Below, in pieces: positions 14,682 to 20,143 of a DNA stretch of 20,143 nt; positions within the stretch are counted from its first letter, which is position 1; every line of letters starts with the position of its first letter. The DNA is from JANLQX01 sp031406385 (GTDB lineage Bacteria > Actinomycetota > Acidimicrobiia > Acidimicrobiales > JANYDT01), in contig JANOHI010000104.1 of NCBI GenBank assembly GCA_031406385.1, positions 1 to 20,143 on the forward strand, written 5' to 3'. Position numbers and translations under genes: made by a program. The notes beneath the pieces were generated by a model. The model was not told the origin of the DNA. It worked only from the letters and a program-made list of their open reading frames with translations, and made no database searches.

Positions 14682-16241
14682 TCAGCCACCAGCGGTTGCC
14701 TCGGTTGCCTCCCAGTAAGGCGCTCGGAGCAGCCGCTTGTAGAGCTTGCCATTCGGGTCCCGCGGGAGGTCGTCGGTGAAGTCGACGGTTCGTGGCACCT
14801 TGTACGCGGCGAGGTGCTGGCGGCAGAACTCGCGTAACTCGGCCGCGAGTTCTTCGCTCGGCGCCCGGCCGGCGACGGGCTGCACGACGGCTTTGATCGC
14901 CTCACCCCATTCGGGGTCAGGCACGTCGAACACGGCCACGTCGGCCACAGCCGGGTGGTTGTGGAGGACGGCCTCGACTTCGGAAGGGTGCACATTGACC
15001 CCGCCGGTGATGATGATGTCGGAGGTGCGGCCGTGGAGGAAGAGGTAGCCCTCGGCATCGACGTGGCCGATATCGCCGACGGTGAAGAAGCCATCGTGCT
15101 TCGACGCCGCTGTCTTCTCCGGGCTCTTGTGATACGTGAAGTCGAGTGCCCCCATCAGCATCCAGACCGTGCCGTGTTCGCCCGTGGGAACCTCGTTTCC
15201 TGCGTCGTCGCGGATCGAGATCCTCCCGCCGGGCCAGGGTTGCCCGACCGTGCCGGGGCGCTCGAGCCATTGCGCCGAATCGACCGTGGCCCCTCCACCC
15301 TCAGACGCTCCGTAGTACTCGTACACGACCGGGCCCCACCACTCGATCATCCGCCGCTTTGTCGCGATCGGGCAGGGCGCCGCGCCGTGCACTGCGTAGC
15401 GCATCGAGTCCACGTCGAAGCGCGCCTTCACGCCCTCGGGCAGTTGCAGCATTCGATGGAAGTGCGTCGGTACCATATGGGTGGTGGTGACCCGATAGCG
15501 CTCGATCGCCGCCAGCCCGGCCTCAGGGTTCCACGTCCGCATCAGCACGATGGTGTGCCCGAATTGCACCGACGCGTTCACGTAGGTCAGGACAGCCGTA
15601 TGGTAAAACGGCGACTGCACGAGGTGCACGTGGTTCTCGCCGGTGATCCCGAAAATCCGCATCGGGAGTGTCCACACCTCACCGACTGCATCGGGATGGA
15701 TCCCGTTCAGGGGCCGCTTGATCCCCTTCGGGCGTCCGGTTGTTCCCGACGTGTAGGTCATCATCCAGCCGGACGTGAGGTCATCGGGCCGCTCGCTCGA
15801 CGAGCCCTCGAGCAGGTCGTCGAGGCGCACGTATCCGTCCATTGAGGAGTCGCCTGAGACGAAGCGCATGTCGGCAGGCACACGGGCGCGATCGGCCGCA
15901 TCGCGCACGGTCGCGGCATACGCCGGCGAGCAGACGACCGCTTCGGCATCGGAGTCACTCAGGATGTGCTCGATTTCGCTGGGCGTCAGGTGATAGTTCA
16001 CCGGTACCACATACCAACCCGCTTGCAGCGCAGCGAAGAACACCTCGAGCAGTGGGATCTCGTTGTCCATCACGGTGGCGATCACGCTGCCGTTCTTCAT
16101 GCCCATGGCGCGCAGGGCATGCACCACCTGGTTGGTGCGAGCGGCGAACGCGCCTCTGCTGATCGACCGCCCGGTCTCGGCCTCGATAACCCCTGTGGCC
16201 GCAGGCGTCTCCACAGCCAGGTTCCAGAGTCCGATCGTCAT
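14682..16241 (-). CDS. AMP-forming acyl-CoA ligase (ligase 3)
   Basis: A 519-residue ANL-superfamily ligase. Motifs: MTYTSGTTGRPKGIKRPL (161-178), YYGASEGGG (309-317) where most ligases have G-x-T-E, FFTVGDIGHVDAEGYLFLHG (385-404), RTSDIIITGGVNVHPSEVEA (405-424) and LPRDPNGKLYKRLLR (492-506) with Lys499. The RTSD motif with Ser and the G-A-S-E motif mark a branch distinct from ligases 1 and 2. ATG 16241 has GAGGAG at 7 nt and overlaps the monooxygenase stop as ATGA. By context, it activates the carboxylic acid on which the adjoining monooxygenase and NTF2 protein work; order and identity are unknown. Confidence 0.93.
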   Translation of the reverse strand: MTIGLWNLAVETPAATGVIEAETGRSISRGAFAARTNQVVHALRAMGMKNGSVIATVMDNEIPLLEVFFAALQAGWYVVPVNYHLTPSEIEHILSDSDAEAVVCSPAYAATVRDAADRARVPADMRFVSGDSSMDGYVRLDDLLEGSSSERPDDLTSGWMMTYTSGTTGRPKGIKRPLNGIHPDAVGEVWTLPMRIFGITGENHVHLVQSPFYHTAVLTYVNASVQFGHTIVLMRTWNPEAGLAAIERYRVTTTHMVPTHFHRMLQLPEGVKARFDVDSMRYAVHGAAPCPIATKRRMIEWWGPVVYEYYGASEGGGATVDSAQWLERPGTVGQPWPGGRISIRDDAGNEVPTGEHGTVWMLMGALDFTYHKSPEKTAASKHDGFFTVGDIGHVDAEGYLFLHGRTSDIIITGGVNVHPSEVEAVLHNHPAVADVAVFDVPDPEWGEAIKAVVQPVAGRAPSEELAAELREFCRQHLAAYKVPRTVDFTDDLPRDPNGKLYKRLLRAPYWEATEATAGG

Positions 16242-17152
16242 CTGGTCTCTCCTCGGGGGGTCGTCGTCCTTGCCGGCAGTCCGAGGACCTCGGCGAACTC
16301 GCTCAACTGGTCCTTGAACCGGGTGCGCGAGATACCGGCTGCGATGACGAGTTCGTGCACGCCGATCTTGTCGAGCGCTTCGCGGTACTCGGCGAGTTCA
16401 TTGAGGTCGCCCTTGAAGGGGATTCCGACGTTGCAGGTGATCTCGTTCCACGGCCTGCCCGCCTCCTCGACGATCTCGCGGAGCCGCGCGAGGCGCTCCT
16501 CCACCTCCGAGATGGTGAGCTTCCATCCCTGCCAGCCGTCGCCACAGCGAGCGATGCGCTGCAGCGCGGCGTCGGAGTTACCGCCGACGAGGATCGGCAC
16601 GCCGCCGGCCTGCACCGGCTTCGGAAAGAACACGACCTCAGGGAAGTCGACGAACTCGCCATGGAAGGACGGCCGGTACTCGCGCCATAACGCCCGCATC
16701 ACGTGGATGTACTCGTCGGCGCGGGCGCCGCGCCTCGCCCACGGCACGCCGATCGCCTTATATTCCTCTTTCGACCACCCGATGCCGACGGCATAGTTGA
16801 ACCGTCCTCCCGAGATCACATCGAGCGTCGCGATCTCCCGGGCTCGAACGACCGGGTTGCGTTCGGTGATGATTTCGACGGATGTGCCCAGGCGGATGTG
16901 CTCGGTGACGTGTGCCGCTGCTTGCAGAACCATCAGCGGTTCGAGGATTCCCTGATCCTTCTTGAAGTCGATCGATCCGTCGTCGGTGTGCGGGTACTTC
17001 GACGAGTAGGTGTCGAAGAAGATGACGTGATCAGGGGCCCAGAGCGAATCGAAGCCGAGGGCCTCGATGTGGGTCGCGTAGTCGATGATGTGATCGAGTC
17101 CTCGGCCGGCGGTGCCGTCGAACACCTGCACCATGCCGGTGCGTATCGCCAT
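16238..17152 (-). CDS. LLM-class F420-dependent oxidoreductase (paralogue B)
   Basis: A 304-residue luciferase-like protein. ATG 17152 is chosen over GTG 17158 because GGAGG stands 7 nt before the ATG but only 1 nt before the GTG. Landmarks match paralogue A: LWAPDHVIFFD, LGTSVEIITERNPVVR, LDVISGGRFNYAVGIGW and GVPWARRGARADEY, with the same order and spacing. Both also share the N-terminal DGT-GRGL segment. It follows the 17beta-HSD4-like SDR by two bases and overlaps ligase 3 by ATGA. Like its paralogue, it probably uses F420, and the pair may act on successive or alternative intermediates. The C-terminus (residues 290-304) is a short Arg/Thr-rich tail. Confidence 0.9.
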   Translation of the reverse strand: MAIRTGMVQVFDGTAGRGLDHIIDYATHIEALGFDSLWAPDHVIFFDTYSSKYPHTDDGSIDFKKDQGILEPLMVLQAAAHVTEHIRLGTSVEIITERNPVVRAREIATLDVISGGRFNYAVGIGWSKEEYKAIGVPWARRGARADEYIHVMRALWREYRPSFHGEFVDFPEVVFFPKPVQAGGVPILVGGNSDAALQRIARCGDGWQGWKLTISEVEERLARLREIVEEAGRPWNEITCNVGIPFKGDLNELAEYREALDKIGVHELVIAAGISRTRFKDQLSEFAEVLGLPARTTTPRGETR

Positions 17153-17154
17153 GT

Positions 17155-18045
17155 TCACCCCTCCCCGAACATCAGACGGAACGCGTCGGCCACGCTGCGG
17201 GGCTCGGCGAAGCCTTCGGTCGAGCAGATCGTCTGCCAGTTGTCCCGCACCGCCTCGGCGGTCAGCGAGAGGTTCGTGTAGCCCCGGCTCTCGCCGATGA
17301 ACATCCGGGCGACGTGTCCGGCGCCGATGCTGAAGATCTCACCGCTCGCGGTGCAGGTGTCGTGGGCGAGCCAGACGACGAGCGGGGACACCAGCGCCGG
17401 GTCGAGGAGTTCCGCCCGTTCGCCGAGCAGATCTTCGGTCATTCGCGTGCGGGCCGCTGGAGCGATCACGTTCGACGTGATGCCGTTGCGTTCGCCTTCC
17501 ATCGCCAGCACGCGCGTGAAACCTACCAACCCGGCCTTCGCCGCGCCGTAGTTGGCCTGGCCGAAGTTTCCGATGATCCCGGCTGCGGATGACGTGTTGA
17601 TCACTCGTCCGTAGCGTTGCTCACGCATTCGCGGCCACGCCGCTTTGGTGACGTTGAACGCCCCTCGGAGGTGCACACCGAGGACGGCGTCCCACTCCTC
17701 GATGCTCAAGTTGTGCAGTGTCTTGTCGCGCAGGATGCCGGCGTTGTTCACCACGACATCGACGCGGCCGAACGTATCAAGGGCAGTCTGGACGATCGCC
17801 TCCCCTCCCTCTGGGTCGGCCACACTGTGGTGATCAGCGACCGCTGAGCCGCCGGCTTCCGTGATCTCAGAAACCACCGAGTCCGCTGCGCGATCCGACG
17901 AGCCGCTGCCGTCGATCGCACCGCCCAAGTCGTTCACGACGACCAAGGCGCCCCGTTCAGCGAGGGCTAGTGCGTGGGCGCGTCCGAGCCCGCCTCCGGC
18001 GCCCGTGACCACTGCGACCCTTCCGTCGAACGCCAGCGTGTCCAT
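17155..18045 (-). CDS. SDR of the 17beta-HSD4 / MFE-2 (3R)-hydroxyacyl-CoA dehydrogenase type
   Basis: A 296-residue classical SDR. TGAGGGLG (14-21) binds NAD(P), NNAG is at 100-103, Ser152/153 precede the catalytic Tyr166 and Lys170 in NYGAAK. The runs VVVNDLGG (35-42), GILRDKTL (103-110) and IGNFGQANYGAAK (158-170) are characteristic of the dehydrogenase domain of peroxisomal multifunctional enzyme 2 and its actinobacterial stand-alone relatives, which oxidise (3R)-hydroxyacyl-CoA, including steroid side-chain intermediates. ATG 18045 has GAGG at 5 nt. It is the first gene after the 122 bp gap behind livF, and so may begin its own transcript. A (3R)-specific enzyme fits the MaoC (hydratase-2 type) protein in the rightward operon. 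Confidence 0.92.
   Translation of the reverse strand: MDTLAFDGRVAVVTGAGGGLGRAHALALAERGALVVVNDLGGAIDGSGSSDRAADSVVSEITEAGGSAVADHHSVADPEGGEAIVQTALDTFGRVDVVVNNAGILRDKTLHNLSIEEWDAVLGVHLRGAFNVTKAAWPRMREQRYGRVINTSSAAGIIGNFGQANYGAAKAGLVGFTRVLAMEGERNGITSNVIAPAARTRMTEDLLGERAELLDPALVSPLVVWLAHDTCTASGEIFSIGAGHVARMFIGESRGYTNLSLTAEAVRDNWQTICSTEGFAEPRSVADAFRLMFGEG
17160..17164 (-). promoter_or_regulatory. ribosome binding site deciding the paralogue B start
   Basis: GGAGG on the minus strand lies 7 nt before ATG 17152, inside the end of the SDR gene. It rules against the GTG at 17158, which is too close. Confidence 0.7.
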
Positions 18046-18167
18046 TCGTTCCTCAGCTCCCCATCGGATGGCGTGCGCACGGTGCGACCGCGCCCGGAAA
18101 GTCCGTGTGCAAATGATTTCCGGAAAGGTGCTCCGCGTACCTATGCGACCGGTTGTTCATGGAATCA
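18046..18167 (-). promoter_or_regulatory. intergenic region between livF and the SDR
   Basis: This is the longest gap in the right half. It holds an inverted repeat CCGGAAA (18094-18100) / TTTCCGG (18117-18123) with a 16 nt loop, and a perfect GTGCGCAC palindrome (18073-18080). No clear -35/-10 pair was found. It may hold a promoter with a regulator site, or a livF terminator lacking a T-run. Confidence 0.3.
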
Positions 18168-18875
18168 TCATCCGAGATAGGCACGAGCGACGTCTTCAGA
18201 GCCGGCCAGATCGGCGGGCGCTCCGTGGGCCACGAGCTCGCCCCGTTGGAGGACATAGGCGTCGTCGGCCACGGCCATCGCGAGAGCGGCGTTCTGCTCG
18301 ACCAGGAGAATGGCGAGCCCGGCCTTGTTGATCTCGATGATCGCTTCGAAGACCTTGTCGACGAGGACGGGCGCGAGCCCCATGGACGGCTCATCGAGGA
18401 GCAGCAGTCGGGGATTGGTAACGAGGGCGCGACCGATGGCGAGCATCTGCTGCTCCCCGCCCGACAGCGACCCGGCGTGTTGACGTCGCCGTTCTGCCAG
18501 CCGCGGGAAGAGCTCGAAGACCCAGGCCTCGATTTCGTCGGCGACACCGCGCCGCGAGCTGCGGCTGAGTCGCAGGTTGTCCTCGACGCTCAGCGGCGCC
18601 ACGATCCTGCGTCCCTCGGGGACGAGGGCGATGCCGGCGCGCACGCAGCGGTGAGCCGGCCAACCGGTCACCTCGGCTCCGTCAAGGTGCACTGTTCCCG
18701 ACGAGGGTCGGTGAAACCCGGCGATCGTGTTCAGCGTGGTGGATTTGCCGGCGCCGTTGCTGCCGATGAGAGCGACGAGCTCGCCGCTCTCCACCTTGAG
18801 CGATACGCCCTTCACCGCCTTGATGGCGCCGTACGCTGCGGCGAGTGACTCTACGAGCAGGGCTGGTTCAGCCAC
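18168..18875 (-). CDS. livF: branched-chain amino-acid-type ABC transporter ATP-binding protein LivF
   Basis: A 235-residue ABC ATPase with Walker A GSNGAGKST (38-46), signature LSGGEQQ (137-143) and Walker B LLLLDEP (157-163), followed by SMGLAP, which is typical of LivF. The start is GTG 18875, overlapping livG by 8 bp, with AAGG about 8 nt upstream. It pairs with LivG as the cytoplasmic motor of a Liv/HAAT importer. In actinobacterial catabolic clusters, such importers carry amides, acids or aromatic compounds as well as amino acids, so the label is structural. The order LivM, LivG, LivF is usual; a periplasmic binding protein and LivH are not in view. Confidence 0.95.
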   Translation of the reverse strand: MAEPALLVESLAAAYGAIKAVKGVSLKVESGELVALIGSNGAGKSTTLNTIAGFHRPSSGTVHLDGAEVTGWPAHRCVRAGIALVPEGRRIVAPLSVEDNLRLSRSSRRGVADEIEAWVFELFPRLAERRRQHAGSLSGGEQQMLAIGRALVTNPRLLLLDEPSMGLAPVLVDKVFEAIIEINKAGLAILLVEQNAALAMAVADDAYVLQRGELVAHGAPADLAGSEDVARAYLG

Positions 18876-19740
18876 GATTGCGCCTTGACATCAGCTGACC
18901 GATGCGTTCCGGCGCACTACCGGTCGACGGCTGGTTCTTGCGGTCTCGCAGGCGGTCGACCCGCTCATCGCCGGTCGCACCGAAGTACGCATCGCGCACG
19001 GCGGGGGAGTCGAGCGTGGCCCGGGGAAGTCCTTCGGCGATCAACTCGCCGAAGTTCATTACGACGATGCGGTCGCAGAAGCGCTGCACGAGATCGATGT
19101 TGTGCTCGACGATCACGAGCGTGACGCCATTGTCGCGAACGCTCAGAAGCAGCGCGCCGAGTTCGGTCGACTCCTGCTGGTTCATTCCTGCGGTGGGTTC
19201 ATCGAGCAAGAGCAGGGTCGGCCGAACGGCGAGAGCGCGGGCGATCTCAAGGCGTCGCTGGTCACCGTAGGACAGTGTCTCGGCCGGCTGTTCCGGATCG
19301 ATACCGGCCAGGCCCACACGGTCTAGGAGCTCCGTTGCTCGTCCGCGAAGCGCCCTGCGCTCCCGCCATTCGGACGGAACCGGGAGGATCATTTGCCACA
19401 TCTTCGCCCGACGTTCCAGGTGGAGGCCGATGACGACGTGGTCGGCCACGCTCAGGCCGGTGAACACCTTCACGTTCTGGTACGTGCGGGCCATCCCCAT
19501 TTCGGCGAGCTCATGAGGCGGTCGACCGGTCGTCGCGACACCACCGACGTGAACGGTGCCGCTGTTGGGCGTGTCCAGCCCGCTGATGAGGTTGAGCGCA
19601 GTCGTCTTGCCCGCACCGTTCGGCCCGAGGAGGCCGAACACCTCGCCCGGCTCGACCGCGAAACTCAGATCGCTGACGGCGGCAAGCCCCCCGAATCGTC
19701 GGGTGAGCCCAGCAACGGTGAGAGCAGAGGGTGCGCTCAT
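18868..19740 (-). CDS. livG: branched-chain amino-acid-type ABC transporter ATP-binding protein LivG
   Basis: A 290-residue ABC ATPase: Walker A GPNGAGKTT (39-47), TYQNVKVFTGLSV (86-98) in the LivG-type Q-loop, signature LSYGDQRR (156-163), Walker B LLLLDEP (176-182) and TAGMNQQE (183-190). LivG-type proteins usually end soon after the segment at VRDAYFGA (248-255); this one has a further 35 polar, Arg-rich residues. The start ATG 19740 overlaps the LivM stop as ATGA, with only a weak Shine-Dalgarno, so translation is likely coupled. It forms the transporter motor with LivF. Similar proteins serve uptake of diverse carboxylates and amides, so the substrate cannot be set. Confidence 0.95.
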   Translation of the reverse strand: MSAPSALTVAGLTRRFGGLAAVSDLSFAVEPGEVFGLLGPNGAGKTTALNLISGLDTPNSGTVHVGGVATTGRPPHELAEMGMARTYQNVKVFTGLSVADHVVIGLHLERRAKMWQMILPVPSEWRERRALRGRATELLDRVGLAGIDPEQPAETLSYGDQRRLEIARALAVRPTLLLLDEPTAGMNQQESTELGALLLSVRDNGVTLVIVEHNIDLVQRFCDRIVVMNFGELIAEGLPRATLDSPAVRDAYFGATGDERVDRLRDRKNQPSTGSAPERIGQLMSRRNRG

Positions 19741-20143
19741 CTGCTGCCGCTCGCGTCGGATGCCGGGGCGACCTCGACGATGGACGCGGCTCGACGACGT
19801 CGGAGCCGGAATCGTCGCGGATCGATGATTCCCCGAGGAACGAAGATCATGATGACGATCAGGAGAAGGCCGTTGGCGACGTTCCTGGCATCACCAAGAT
19901 GCGAGCGAAGAAGTTCCGGAAGCGCCGCAAAGACCGCCGCCCCGACGATCGCCCCCAGCCAGTGATAGGCACCGCCGAGAACGACAGCAGCGAGCATGAC
20001 GAAGGCGAGATCGGTGTAGTACGAGTCGGGGGTGAGGTATTGCAGCAGGTTTGCGTGAAGCACCCCTGCGACGCCTCCGACGGCGCCGCTCAGCACGAAC
20101 GCGCGCCGGCGCACCTTCTCGACATTGATCCCCACGGCGGCCG
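19737..20143 (-). CDS. livM: Liv-type ABC transporter permease LivM, N-terminus outside window
   Basis: The C-terminal 135 residues of a membrane permease; the frame continues past the right edge, so the true start is not seen and the Met at 20135 is internal (the motif A-A-M-G-I-N-V is typical of the LivM loop facing the ATPase). Hydrophobic stretches follow at AFVLSGAVGGVAGVLHANLL, LAFVMLAAVVLGG, LGAIVGAAVFAALPELL and LLLIVIMIFVPRG, consistent with the last four membrane segments. The C-terminus is a short Arg-rich tail, RRFRLRRRRAAS. It forms the channel of the Liv importer with LivH, probably encoded beyond the edge. Confidence 0.9.
   Translation of the reverse strand, partial: AAVGINVEKVRRRAFVLSGAVGGVAGVLHANLLQYLTPDSYYTDLAFVMLAAVVLGGAYHWLGAIVGAAVFAALPELLRSHLGDARNVANGLLLIVIMIFVPRGIIDPRRFRLRRRRAASIVEVAPASDASGSR

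Noticed and set aside
1..20143. CRISPR arrays, tRNA or rRNA genes, transposases, prophage genes, toxin or defence modules
   Set aside because: No repeat-spacer pattern, cloverleaf-like or conserved RNA segment, or matching protein motif was found on either strand.

Overview
The window is GC-rich throughout, with G or C at most third codon positions, and is gene-dense with almost no spacer. The gene content (four luciferase-like flavin/F420-type monooxygenases, several acyl-CoA enzymes, SnoaL/NTF2 proteins, a Liv-type ABC importer) and the operator-like sites point to an actinobacterium of a mycobacterial, rhodococcal or acidimicrobial type. The genus cannot be fixed from the sequence. No tRNA, rRNA, CRISPR array, insertion sequence or prophage was seen. 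It reads as a catabolic island for CoA-activated organic acids, perhaps alicyclic, steroid- or terpenoid-like.

Layout. (1) Positions 4941 down to 1, minus strand: a luciferase-like monooxygenase (TTG start), an alpha/beta-hydrolase-fold protein lacking the usual nucleophile, an acyl-CoA dehydrogenase, an SDR and a thiolase cut by the left edge. (2) Positions 4942-5118: a divergent control region with a near-consensus promoter and two copies of a KstR2-like palindrome. (3) Positions 5119-8980, plus strand: a single-chain CoA-transferase, a MaoC hydratase, a second luciferase-like enzyme, a SnoaL/NTF2 protein and a nitroreductase. (4) Positions 20143 down to 9016, minus strand, converging on block 3: LivM (cut by the right edge), LivG, LivF, then after 122 bp a 17beta-HSD4-like SDR, then monooxygenase, CoA ligase, NTF2, CoA ligase, (55 bp), monooxygenase, CoA ligase and a fused double-NTF2 protein.

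Most neighbours overlap by ATGA (eight times), TGATG or a short GTG overlap, so these are tightly coupled operons. A plausible reading is import by the Liv system, activation by three CoA ligases (or CoA transfer), ring or chain oxidation by four luciferase-like enzymes, dehydration or isomerisation by NTF2-fold proteins, and beta-oxidation by the acyl-CoA dehydrogenase, MaoC hydratase, SDRs and thiolase. The substrate is unknown. The most distinctive points are the recurring monooxygenase/ligase/NTF2 modules, the paired operators, and active-site substitutions in the hydrolase, the MaoC protein and the acyl-CoA dehydrogenase.
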